A DNA stretch of 64,000 nucleotides. It comes from JAVVEH01 sp032251435. Its GTDB lineage: Bacteria > Verrucomicrobiota > Lentisphaeria > Oligosphaerales > MVZH01. Under the pieces are notes generated by a model, which worked only from the letters and a program-made list of their open reading frames with translations, had not been told where the DNA came from and did not search any database. How positions within the stretch are numbered: the stretch's first letter is position 1; each line of letters begins with the position of its first letter. Shown one piece after another: positions 53,124-59,889 of this stretch. The stretch covers positions 28,022 to 92,021 of the forward strand of contig JAVVEH010000015.1 in assembly GCA_032251435.1 (NCBI GenBank), written 5' to 3'. The translations under genes and the position numbers were made by a program.

Positions 53124-55919
53124 TCATGGCGTGATCAGGCCAGCTCGGAGGATGGTGTCGAGAATGTGATTGAGATGACTGCCGAGGTCCTCGGCCAGAA
53201 AGCGCAGGACGCGGAATCCCCGCTCCTGCAGGAGAAAGTCTTTTTCCCGATCCCGGCGGTAGGTATCTCTGTCGTGGAAATGGCGCGCGCCGTCGATTTC
53301 AATGGCCAAGTGGTTGTCGCTGTCCAGAAAGTCCACTTCCATGCCGCGCTGTCCGCGAAATGGAATATCCAGCCGCGCGTTCAGTGTAAAACGCCCCCTG
53401 GTTTCGGGCAGGCTTTCGAGCCGTCGGAACAGGAAAGCCTCGCTGGCGCTTCGGGCCCGGTCAATCCCTTCTTTTTCGTTCAGGGCCGCCGGCGGTGTGG
53501 CCACGTTGACAAACAATTCAGCCAACGGTGTGTCGACACCATCCCGGACGAGGCGCTGAACACTCGCCGAATAGGTCTCTTTCCATTTTTCATCGATCGG
53601 CAGCGGCACATCCGTTGGCCAGCCGGGGATGGCACTGGCCGGCACCATTAGCGCATATCCCTGCCGTCGGTAGGTCTGGCACCGCCGGGTGAACATTTTT
53701 TCAAGCATGGCCACATTCAAATCGGCGTAGTCGAAAACCCGTACCGTATCTTTGCCTTGAACGGTACGGTGAAGCCGTCCGACATATTGGGCGACGGTGC
53801 CTTTCCAGGACATCGGCAGCGTGAGGAACAGGGTATCCAGTTCGGGCAGATCGAAACCCTCGCCAACAAAACGGCCGGTAGCCAAAATGACCTGCGGGTG
53901 TCCTGATTCCGAGGTTTCCGCGATACGTTCAAATGCTAGACTGAGCGCTTTCTTGCTCATCCCGCCCTTTATGCATATCGGTTCGACACCTGTTTCCCCT
54001 AGCAGAGCTGACAAGATATCCAGGTGCTCGGTCCGTTCTGTCAAAACCAGAGGATGCGCCCCGCCATTCAAAGCCGCGACGATGTCATCACGGATCAAGG
54101 CGTTTCTGCGCGTGTCGCGGACGAGCGTCCCCATCAACCGGGGAAAACTCGTCCGTGAATCTTCCTCCTCTGCCGTCTGGTGGCGGATAAAAGATGTGGG
54201 GCGGACAATCACCTGCCGGGTCAACTGGCTGGTCTCAGCGTGTTGTGCCGCCTCCACCTGATACCGCACCGGTCCGCACTGCATGAAAATGATCGGGTGG
54301 TGCCCGTCTTTGCGGGTGACAGTGGCGGACAGCCCGAGAATGTATTTGGCTTTCGCCCGCCTGACGGCCAATTCAAAATTCCGGGCGGAAATATGATGGC
54401 ATTCATCCACAATGATGTGTCCGTATTCGGCAATGCGGTCATCGACAACACTTTTCCGGACAATGCTTTGCAGTAGAGCGATGTCCACCTTCCCCTTCAA
54501 CTTTCGCCGTCCCGCGCCGAGGCAGCCGATGTCTTTGCGATCCAGTGTCAGAAAGGTTGTCAGCCGCTCGATCCATTGCTCCATCAACTGTTGTCTGTGG
54601 ACAAGAATCAGCGTGTTGACCCCGCGTTCGGCAATCATGGCGGCGGCAAGCACTGTTTTACCGAAGGCTGTGGTGGCGGCCACAACCCCCGTGTCTTTCT
54701 TGAGAAGCGAATCTTTCGCCTGTTCCTGATCTTCGCGAAGCACGCCCGTGAACCGGAGATCCAAGGGAACGCCTTTGAAACATTTGTTTTTGACCCGGAA
54801 TGTGATGCCGTGCTGTCGGCAGAAGGCTTTTGTGTCTTCCAGGCAGCCGCGGGGCAGGGCGATGTGATCGGGGAACTCTTCGGCGCAGGCGATGATCCGG
54901 GGTTTGTCATAGGTTGGCAGCCGCATGGCTTGAGCCCGATAGAATTCCGGGTTTTGAAAAGCGGCCAGGCGCGACAGATGATTCCGAAGGGAGGGCGTCA
55001 GGTCGTTTTTCGGGATATACACCTGGTCGCTGAGAACAGCATGGACGGCATCCGGAAGAGGGCCTTTGACCGATTGGTGGGGATTCCTGGAAGGTGTGAG
55101 TTTCCAAGGTTGCTTGAAATCGTCTTCTTCGGGAACCAGCCGCACGCCGATAATGCCCTCAAGACGTTCCTGCCTACTGATGATGCCGACAATCCGGGAG
55201 GGCGATAAACGGGGGAGAGCCGAAAGAAATGCCCATTGATCGCAATGAGGCGTAAAGTTTATGTCAACAAAAGCGCTATTGCCTTTTTGACGCGCTTCTC
55301 TCTGGAGTGGCAGCGCGATCAGGTTGCCGAATCGGCCGGTGGGAAGTGTGTCCTGGTTCGGAAATAAGCGGTCGTAGGATCGGAAACCAATATCCGGGCG
55401 GGTGTTCATGGCCGCCGTCAGCAACGCGCTTCCGAATTTTCGGGCCGTCACCGCCGGCAGAGCTTCAGCAAAGAAAAACCAGAGGTGTCCACCGTTGCCG
55501 GAGCGGGAGCGTTCCAGGCAGACGGGCAGATCCAGGTCCCGGCAGACATCAACCAATACCCGGGCATCCTCCTGCCAACCCTCCCCATCCAGATCCATGG
55601 CCAGAAAATGGACGGTTTCGTCGATCAGCATGGGATACAGACCCATGACAAACGGATGTCCCGACCGATCCCTGCCGGTCAGATGCCAGCGCGTCGTTTC
55701 AGCGGAAACCTTTAAGAAATGCCGGTTGGGACATTTGGCGCATTTGACGGCGGGCTTGCCGCATAGTCCCCGGGCCCATTCATTCGCGCAGGCCGGGGAG
55801 TAACCGCTTCGCCCCGTTTTCCGGCTCTCAAACCGCTGGGCGAACACATCCTCCCGTCCCTTGAACAACGAACGGAAAAGCTGGATTTTCGCTTCTGGTG
55901 GAGACTGATTGGTCAGCAT
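53124..55919 (-). CDS. TOTE conflict-system primase-helicase-nuclease
   Basis: 931 residues with three fused modules. Residues ~35-290: a Cys-rich start (SPACANEWARGLCG, VKCAKCPNRHF) and an archaeo-eukaryotic primase-like domain with LAMDLDGEGW (DxD), RSRSGNGGHLWFFF (the SxH-type motif) and YDRLFPNQDTLPTGRFGNLI, the hallmark of TOTE-type primases. Residues ~400-740: an SF2 helicase with Walker A TTAFGKTVLA, DECHH, GLSATVTRKDG and QYVGRLHR. Residues ~820-925: a DUF559/Vsr-like PD-(D/E)xK nuclease, GMEVDFLDSDNHLAIEIDG with RH and a C-terminal FRVLRFLAEDL. Such proteins are predicted to recognise and cut or copy invading nucleic acid. It stands alone, flanked by a mobile repeat and a broken gene. 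Confidence 0.9.
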   Translation of the reverse strand: MLTNQSPPEAKIQLFRSLFKGREDVFAQRFESRKTGRSGYSPACANEWARGLCGKPAVKCAKCPNRHFLKVSAETTRWHLTGRDRSGHPFVMGLYPMLIDETVHFLAMDLDGEGWQEDARVLVDVCRDLDLPVCLERSRSGNGGHLWFFFAEALPAVTARKFGSALLTAAMNTRPDIGFRSYDRLFPNQDTLPTGRFGNLIALPLQREARQKGNSAFVDINFTPHCDQWAFLSALPRLSPSRIVGIISRQERLEGIIGVRLVPEEDDFKQPWKLTPSRNPHQSVKGPLPDAVHAVLSDQVYIPKNDLTPSLRNHLSRLAAFQNPEFYRAQAMRLPTYDKPRIIACAEEFPDHIALPRGCLEDTKAFCRQHGITFRVKNKCFKGVPLDLRFTGVLREDQEQAKDSLLKKDTGVVAATTAFGKTVLAAAMIAERGVNTLILVHRQQLMEQWIERLTTFLTLDRKDIGCLGAGRRKLKGKVDIALLQSIVRKSVVDDRIAEYGHIIVDECHHISARNFELAVRRAKAKYILGLSATVTRKDGHHPIIFMQCGPVRYQVEAAQHAETSQLTRQVIVRPTSFIRHQTAEEEDSRTSFPRLMGTLVRDTRRNALIRDDIVAALNGGAHPLVLTERTEHLDILSALLGETGVEPICIKGGMSKKALSLAFERIAETSESGHPQVILATGRFVGEGFDLPELDTLFLTLPMSWKGTVAQYVGRLHRTVQGKDTVRVFDYADLNVAMLEKMFTRRCQTYRRQGYALMVPASAIPGWPTDVPLPIDEKWKETYSASVQRLVRDGVDTPLAELFVNVATPPAALNEKEGIDRARSASEAFLFRRLESLPETRGRFTLNARLDIPFRGQRGMEVDFLDSDNHLAIEIDGARHFHDRDTYRRDREKDFLLQERGFRVLRFLAEDLGSHLNHILDTILRAGLITP

Positions 55920-55933
55920 GACAGTAAGGATAA

Positions 55934-55977
55934 AACCATTTTAAATAAAATCAAATAAAAGCTAGTAAAAAATGGTT
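55934..55977 (-). promoter_or_regulatory. inverted repeat around the TOTE-gene promoter
   Basis: Perfect 9-bp arms AACCATTTT (55934-55942) and AAAATGGTT (55969-55977) flank an A/T-only spacer 15-58 bases upstream of the start. On the minus strand TTGAGC, 18 bases, TTTATT is a possible promoter overlapping it. It may be an operator. No ribosome site precedes the ATG. Confidence 0.45.
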
Positions 55978-56102
55978 GCTCAATTTCACATTTTCCCCAG
56001 ACAGTAGTGAGCCTTTATGACGCGATTTGCAAATGACGGCATCGAGATGGCGCATTGACGACAGTGATTTTGGCGCCATTGCTGGCCTTGGTTACTTCGA
56101 CT

Positions 56103-56996
56103 TCAATTAACCTGATCGATCATGTTTCCCCAACACCTCTGCAGCAATTCCCAGGCCTGGGGCAGATTCCAGGCAAAAAGCGCTTCCACTTGGTAGAAGT
56201 TGACCACGGGCCAGACGCAGTCATTGTGAACAGGGCTTCCCGCCTGGCCAGGCGTGGGTCCGAAGCTGCCATTCGCATGTCGTGGGCGTTCGACAGGAAA
56301 GCTTCCATAAGGCCCCCAAAGTTGCGATGTGCAAACGATGCCGTGGCCGGGATATTCCCTGGCGAAGTGGCGCCACGAAGCACGGAAAAGATCGCGGTCG
56401 CCATAGGTATAATAGTTAACCAAGGCTTGTGGGATGGTGTCGAATATCCACGGCAGTTTATCGCGGCGAACGCCGTCCTCGTAGACCTCTTGCATACAGA
56501 GCCGTACGGTTCTTACACCGGTTCCGTACATCTCGTTCACCTTTGAGTCCGAACAGGAAAAACCGCCCACTTCATTCACGGAATGGCCGGTGGTTTTGAT
56601 GGCGATGGCCATCACTTCCAAGGGGCCGCCCGTGGAGGCCGCGGTGATCTTGCACCACCGCATCACAAACCGTTTGTTTGAGCGCCAGGATGATTTGCCA
56701 GTCGGCAACAGACACGCTTCGACCTGGGGAAATTCCGAGCTGTGTTCGACATGGTCAAATGTCATGCCGAGAGCTTCATCGCGTGATTCGCCCGCACGAT
56801 ACGAAATAGTCCCACCGCCCTTATAGTGGATGCTCAGGTAACCGACTGTCTCATGGGGCATCTCAATCAGCCAGGATTCGGCTGACTGGATAGCCCGAGG
56901 CAAGAATGCGCAAGCCTCAACCCCACCCCCGACAGACTTGCCGGTATCAGTCGGCAACAGATATGCTACAAAGCCATTGATTCTTTGTGAGTTCAT
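56103..56996 (-). pseudogene. C-terminally truncated GH78 (alpha-L-rhamnosidase-like) fragment
   Basis: 297 residues. The first half is a jelly-roll-like region (WLIEMPHETVGYLSIHYKG, RFVMRWCKITAASTGG). The second half is the start of the six-hairpin barrel of rhamnosidase-like enzymes (GGFSCSDSKVNEMYGTG, EVYEDGVRRDKLPWIFD, NYYTYGDRDLFRASWRHF). It stops at ELLQRCWGNMIDQVN, just where relatives continue into the catalytic GATTFWE-type segment, so most of the barrel and active site are missing. There is no ribosome site, and it begins 16 bases from the last attC-like site. It is probably a relic cut by recombination. Confidence 0.7.
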
Positions 56997-57011
56997 TTGT
57001 CTGATTTTGCT

Positions 57012-57071
57012 GTCGAACGTCGCGGCTCACCGGCGCGCGTTAGCGCGTCATGGTGAAGCCGCTGGTTGGCT
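57012..57071 (-). other. attC-like recombination site A
   Basis: Plus-strand ends are GTCGAAC and GTTGGCT. Inside, CGGCTCACC (57023-57031) pairs with GGTGAAGCCG (57052-57061), leaving one unpaired A in the right arm. Read on the minus strand this is 1L-2L(extra base)-2R-1R, the integron attC layout, at the 3' side of the minus-strand genes. Confidence 0.75.
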
Positions 57072-57087
57072 TCCGTCTTCCGCATTC

Positions 57088-57210
57088 CTCGTTGTCGTTG
57101 TCGTAATCGTTGTCGTAGTCGATCTTTTTCGCCGTTCGGAGGCCCCGGAATCGATCACGATTACGACAACCGTTCGGACCGTTCCGGTCCTCACTGACAA
57201 CGACAACGAC
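57088..57210. repeat. GTCGTT/GTCGTA repeat with inverted counterpart
   Basis: TCGTTGTCGTTGTCGTAATC is followed by a second GTTGTCGTAGTCG. About 40 bases later GATTACGACAACC and ACAACGACAACGAC give the reverse complement. Such CGATTACGACAAC units occur as dispersed simple repeats; a lone GATTACGACAACCG also lies at 13667. Confidence 0.6.
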
Positions 57211-57327
57211 ACAAAATCGAGAGCATCGCGCCATCAGGCGCTCAAGTCATTCCTGAGCCAATCGCCCGGGTCACTTGCAGAAACTCGCACGAGCGCGGCT
57301 TGGGCGGGGAGCTGGCAAGTGCAACCG

Positions 57328-57360
57328 CTTGTTCCGGGGCGCTGCGCGCCCCGGAACAAG
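57328..57360. repeat. 14-bp perfect hairpin after the antitoxin gene
   Basis: CTTGTTCCGGGGCG and CGCCCCGGAACAAG with a five-base loop. It lies 18 bases after the antitoxin stop. There is no T run on either strand, so a simple terminator is unlikely; it may be an element end or a large RNA stop. Confidence 0.6.
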
Positions 57361-57377
57361 CAGGGCGGAAGCCCGAT

Positions 57378-57575
57378 TCAGAGATTCAATTCTTCCCGGG
57401 CCTCGGCCAAGCTCAAGGTGCCAGCATCGGCTTCCTTGCTTTTGGCAGCCCGTAAATCTTTTAGGTCCTGGTAGTCCGCCAACTCCTCGGACATACGCTG
57501 AAACTCATCATAGGGAAGAATGGCAAATTCCTTACGACCGTCCTTTTCCAATATTTGCGGATGTAGTGCTAGCAT
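57378..57575 (-). CDS. Phd/YefM-like antitoxin (downstream of RelE-like toxin)
   Basis: 65 residues from ATG 57575: MLALHPQILEKDGRKEFAIL, then PYDEFQRMSEELADYQDLKD, then a charged tail ending SLAEAREELNL. The strand-helix start and the helical, disordered tail fit the Phd/YefM fold, which binds operator DNA and neutralises the toxin. It lies four bases after the RelE-like stop, so the order is toxin first, antitoxin second. The frame is open to 57620, but the extra residues overlap the toxin gene. One cassette in the array, bounded by sites B and A. Confidence 0.85.
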   Translation of the reverse strand: MLALHPQILEKDGRKEFAILPYDEFQRMSEELADYQDLKDLRAAKSKEADAGTLSLAEAREELNL

Positions 57576-57579
57576 GATT

Positions 57580-57831
57580 TCACCTGTAAGCATCTTTGCG
57601 ATGCAAAATTCTGTAAACAATAATAATATTTGGCTTTTCGACTTCGAAAAGAACCCGGTAGTTGCCGACCCTGAGACGATATTCCGGGGAATAATTGGTC
57701 AAACGTTTAACGTTTCCACTAAACCCCTCCTGTAAATTCTCCAAAGCTTCTAAAACCCGTGCGGCTTCTTCTTTAGGCAGGTGTCGTAAATCCTTGATTG
57801 ACCTGGGTTTTAATTCGACGTGATAATTCAT
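57580..57831 (-). CDS. RelE/ParE-family toxin
   Basis: 83 residues from ATG 57831: NYHVELKPRSIKDLRHLP, FSGNVKRLTNYSPEYRLRVG, NYRVLFEVEKPNIIIVYRIL and the basic end HRKDAYR. This is the compact RelE fold whose members cleave mRNA in the ribosome or, in ParE, poison gyrase. The frame is open to 57924, but the upstream residues fall in attC-like site B. Its antitoxin follows four bases later. Target choice between RelE and ParE is not decidable by eye. Confidence 0.88.
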   Translation of the reverse strand: MNYHVELKPRSIKDLRHLPKEEAARVLEALENLQEGFSGNVKRLTNYSPEYRLRVGNYRVLFEVEKPNIIIVYRILHRKDAYR

Positions 57832-57877
57832 CCGACAATGTAGCCTATCTAAACCCGATGGACAATCGGCATGAAAT

Positions 57878-57938
57878 AGAGAACCGTGCTGATCACTGGG
57901 GCGAGGTGCGAGCATCCAGTGCATCAGTCTTGTTGTGT
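57878..57938 (-). other. attC-like recombination site B
   Basis: Plus-strand ends AGAGAAC and GTTGTGT. CTGATCACTGG (57889-57899) pairs with CCAGTGCATCAG (57916-57927), with one extra C (57922) in the right arm. It separates the nucleotidyltransferase gene, whose last codons run into it, from the RelE-like gene. Confidence 0.75.
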
Positions 57939-58373
57939 CAATTCTTCTACATCCCCTTTGTCTCTGGTACGCGGAGTCGCCTTCTTATTCCGCACCAGAT
58001 CATCAAACCCGATAAAGCTCACTTCCACACGGCCATATTTCCCGCGAACAATTCTTTTTCGGGCTTCTTCATACGAGACCGCATCAATTTCGTTGATGAG
58101 ATCCACACGGCTGGGAATCACACCGAAAGTTAGGACATTGCCAAGCGTCGTGAATGCTTGAATCGGCACTTCGTTCTCTTTGAACCCAAAGGCAATAAGG
58201 GCGCGCTGAATGCGACAGGCGTTCTCCTGGGAAAGGTTGAAAAAGATGTCGATATCTTTAGTGAACCTGGGGTAGCCATGATATGCCACGGCGTACCCAC
58301 CCACTATCATATACTCAACATGGTGCTCTTCGAGTAATCGTAATAGTTCTTCGAAGTCGGGATGGATATTCAT
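57924..58373 (-). CDS. nucleotidyltransferase-fold protein (AbiEii/MNT-like)
   Basis: 149 residues from ATG 58373. MIVGGYAVAYHGYPRFTKDI with the following DIF gives the GG...(S/T)-x-D-x-D pattern of minimal nucleotidyltransferases. LIAFGFKENEVPIQAFTTLG and RVDLINEIDAVSYEEA follow, then VEVSFIGFDDLVRNKKATPR, the usual layout of small DUF6036/AbiEii-like proteins. Such enzymes often act as toxins or modifiers that add nucleotides to tRNA or a partner protein. It overlaps its upstream partner by 59 bases in another frame, indicating coupling. Part of one cassette ending at site B. Confidence 0.85.
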   Translation of the reverse strand: MNIHPDFEELLRLLEEHHVEYMIVGGYAVAYHGYPRFTKDIDIFFNLSQENACRIQRALIAFGFKENEVPIQAFTTLGNVLTFGVIPSRVDLINEIDAVSYEEARKRIVRGKYGRVEVSFIGFDDLVRNKKATPRTRDKGDVEELTQQD

Positions 58374-58500
58374 ACAGGAATTTCCCTGATTCAATTCTCA
58401 GTCGTTCGACTTCAGCCAAGCGCTCCTCCGGCGTATGAAGATGCCAGAACCTACGCTCTTCCCGCGCTTGCTTTTCATGGGTTGTTATCGTCAACTTCAT
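58315..58500 (-). CDS. small partner of the nucleotidyltransferase
   Basis: 61 residues from ATG 58500: MKLTITTHEKQAREERRFWH, then LHTPEERLAEVERLRIESGK, then a basic end RLRRTITITRR. The middle segment is a helix rich in Arg/Glu. I have seen similar small frames overlapping AbiEii-like nucleotidyltransferase genes, so it is probably the antitoxin or substrate partner. The reading frame is open to 58593, but those residues are low complexity. No DNA-binding fold is recognisable. Confidence 0.65.
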   Translation of the reverse strand: MKLTITTHEKQAREERRFWHLHTPEERLAEVERLRIESGKFLYEYPSRLRRTITITRRAPC

Positions 58501-58716
58501 CTTATGAACCCGCTTGGTTTCCGGTAAAATAGCGCCAGATTCGAATAATGCGCAACAACATGCCGGTGTGGGGCTGGGCTTGGCGGCAGCCATGCTCAGT
58601 CCCTCTCCATTAGTCTGGTTGGAATTTAGATTTTCTTCCGTGCCTGCAAATACGCCCAGATATTATACCCCCCAAGCAGGTTCCAATCGGAATGAGGGGT
58701 GCCACATGTTCGAAAT

Positions 58717-58971
58717 TTAATCACCGTAGTGTGTTTTGGCACGGATGACCAAAACGATCAATTCATCGTTGTTGATTGAGTAAACAATTCTATCTTTGTA
58801 ACTTAGGCGAATGGAATAATAGCCCTTAAGTTCGCCCACAAGAGGCTTCCCCAAATAGGGATCAACGGCTATCCGGGCTCGGAGTATTTCTTTTAGTTTT
58901 TTTTGCAGCTTTGGCGTGAGTTTCTTCACATCCTTGGCTGCTTGACGGGTGAAATGAATCCGGTAAGTCAC
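58717..58971 (-). CDS. RelE/YoeB-like toxin
   Basis: 84 residues: MTYRIHFTRQAAKDVKKLTP, KLQKKLKEILRARIAVDPYL, GKPLVGELKGYYSIRLSYKD, RIVYSINNDELIVLVIRAKT and the end HYGD. This is a RelE-superfamily mRNA interferase layout with the basic helix and conserved RIxY strand. It starts with GTG overlapping the antitoxin stop by four bases (GTGA), with GGAGAGG upstream. Its antitoxin is the YefM-like gene immediately before. Product name beyond RelE superfamily is uncertain. Confidence 0.9.
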   Translation of the reverse strand: MTYRIHFTRQAAKDVKKLTPKLQKKLKEILRARIAVDPYLGKPLVGELKGYYSIRLSYKDRIVYSINNDELIVLVIRAKTHYGD

Positions 58972-59228
58972 TGTGCCTCTCCAAAGACATCCTCAAAAGT
59001 CACAGTTTCACCGGTTTCGGCTTCATGTCGAGATTTATCAAAACCTTCCCGAAATCCTGGGCTTGAGAGAAGTGCCAAAGTCTCTTGAAGGCTGTCGTAC
59101 TCCTCTTGAGACATAAGAACGGCATCACCGCTTCGGTAGCGGATATGGTAGATTTCATGCTGTTCCCGTGCTGATTTCAGGAGTTCAAAAAATCCCTTCC
59201 GGGCATCTGTCGCAGTTAAAGTTGCCAT
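58968..59228 (-). CDS. YefM/Phd-family antitoxin
   Basis: 86 residues: MATLTATDARKGFFELLKSA, REQHEIYHIRYRSGDAVLMS, QEEYDSLQETLALLSSPGF, then an acidic tail. TATDARKGFFELL and AVLMSQEEYDSLQET are the Phd/YefM signature. It represses its own operon together with the toxin. AAGGA precedes the ATG, and an operator with two TGTACA-type motifs 12 bp apart plus a consensus-like promoter lies just upstream. First gene of its cassette. Confidence 0.93.
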   Translation of the reverse strand: MATLTATDARKGFFELLKSAREQHEIYHIRYRSGDAVLMSQEEYDSLQETLALLSSPGFREGFDKSRHEAETGETVTFEDVFGEAQ

Positions 59229-59247
59229 TGAGCATCCTTTTGAAAGT

Positions 59248-59265
59248 TGTACATGTTTTAGTACA
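59248..59265 (-). promoter_or_regulatory. YefM-type operator: two TGTACA-like motifs 12 bp apart
   Basis: TGTACA at 59248-59253 and AGTACA at 59260-59265 start exactly 12 bp apart, the spacing described for the yefM-yoeB operator palindromes. They lie between the promoter and the antitoxin start, so bound YefM-toxin complex would block transcription. Confidence 0.7.
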
Positions 59266-59270
59266 TTTTC

Positions 59271-59298
59271 AATATATAGTAAGCAATGTGGGTGTCAA
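59271..59298 (-). promoter_or_regulatory. promoter of the YefM-RelE cassette
   Basis: On the minus strand TTGACA (59293-59298), 16 bases, TATATT (59271-59276): a near-consensus sigma-70 promoter followed directly by the TGTACA operator. Cassettes with their own promoter are typical for toxin-antitoxin genes in arrays. Confidence 0.75.
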
Positions 59299-59371
59299 GT
59301 CGAACGTTCTGGATCATGTACTGGCTAATGAGCCCTGCGAATAGCCAGTTACATGCATCTTTTTGTTCTGA
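59299..59371 (-). other. attC-like recombination site C
   Basis: Plus-strand ends GTCGAAC and GTTCTGA. CATGTACTGGCTA (59315-59327) pairs with TAGCCAGTTACATG (59342-59355) over 13 bp with one extra T in the right arm. The DUF2442 frame runs through it, so the C-terminal ~20 codons of that gene are attC sequence. The left simple site is identical to that of site A. Confidence 0.8.
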
Positions 59372-59613
59372 GGAGGTTTCTCCTTGTACGAATCCTCGTA
59401 GAGAGTGTCTGGACAAATATCCTGTTCATTTGGCCAAGAAACTGTTCCATTTTCTATTTTGGCCTTCTGAAAATAGGATGGGGTTTTGAGCTCCTTGAAG
59501 ACACCAAACTCAAGAAGAGGAGAACAGTCATATATCCCCGTCTCGCCATTATCAAAGATAAGGCGTAATCGATATCCCGTCATCGCAGTGACTGATTTGA
59601 CTCGTGGATTCAT
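59314..59613 (-). CDS. DUF2442 domain protein
   Basis: 99 residues; MNPRVKSVTAMTGYRLRLIF, DNGETGIYDCSPLLEFGVF and WPNEQDICPDTLYED form the DUF2442 core, a small beta-rich fold often paired with DUF4160 in mobile and toxin-antitoxin-like loci. The natural domain ends near DTLYED; the remaining ~22 residues are read through attC-like site C. It begins six bases after the DUF4160 stop, so the two form one cassette. Function is unknown; antitoxin or DNA-binding partner roles have been proposed for such pairs in general. Confidence 0.88.
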   Translation of the reverse strand: MNPRVKSVTAMTGYRLRLIFDNGETGIYDCSPLLEFGVFKELKTPSYFQKAKIENGTVSWPNEQDICPDTLYEDSYKEKPPQNKKMHVTGYSQGSLAST

Positions 59614-59619
59614 GATAAA

Positions 59620-59889
59620 TTACCTCAGTGGATCGATTTTGTAGGGTTGTTCCCCGTTAACAGCCAACTCCCAATCAGCCATCAAATCGTCACGGTGGAT
59701 CTCAATCCAAGCTGAAACAAGTTTCATTTTATTTTTCGGGATGGATCCTTCAAGAACGTCGCCGTCGGGAATGGCAATGACTACTTCGTGCTCCTGATAC
59801 TTGACATGAATATGTGGCTTTTTATGTCGCTGATTATCCATGAAGTAAAGAGAAACGATAATCCCTTAAAACATAGAAATGACTGGCAT
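59620..59889 (-). pseudogene. DUF4160 gene interrupted by an in-frame TAA at codon 8
   Basis: From ATG 59889, with a perfect AAGGAG seven bases before, the frame reads MPVISMF, then TAA at 59866-59868, then GIIVSLYFMDNQRHKKPHIH and the rest of DUF4160 (EVVIAIPDGDVLEGSIPK, IEIHRDDLMADWELA). Relatives have an aromatic residue, usually Tyr, at the stop position, so one substitution explains it. Re-initiation at ATG 59841 would give a 73-residue protein lacking the first strand. It pairs with DUF2442 downstream. It is either inactivated, still partly expressed, or a sequencing error. Confidence 0.75.

Larger units (their letters stand above)
56997..57377. other. 380-base intergenic stretch at the edge of the cassette array
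   Basis: No gene supported. It contains the attC-like site A (57012-57071), GTCGTT/GTCGTA repeats with an inverted counterpart (57088-57210) and a strong hairpin (57328-57360). Confidence 0.65.

Noticed and set aside
57078..57210. GTCGTT repeats as a CRISPR array
   Set aside because: Units are 6-13 bases with no regular spacers and no cas genes nearby.
58602..58716. Long imperfect hairpin (GGTTGGAA / TTCCAATC, CCTGC / GCAGG) ending in GTTCGAA, as the missing attC between the RelE-like gene and the nucleotidyltransferase pair
   Set aside because: A boundary is expected here and the end motif fits, but the structure is irregular and much longer than the other sites; not strong enough to list.
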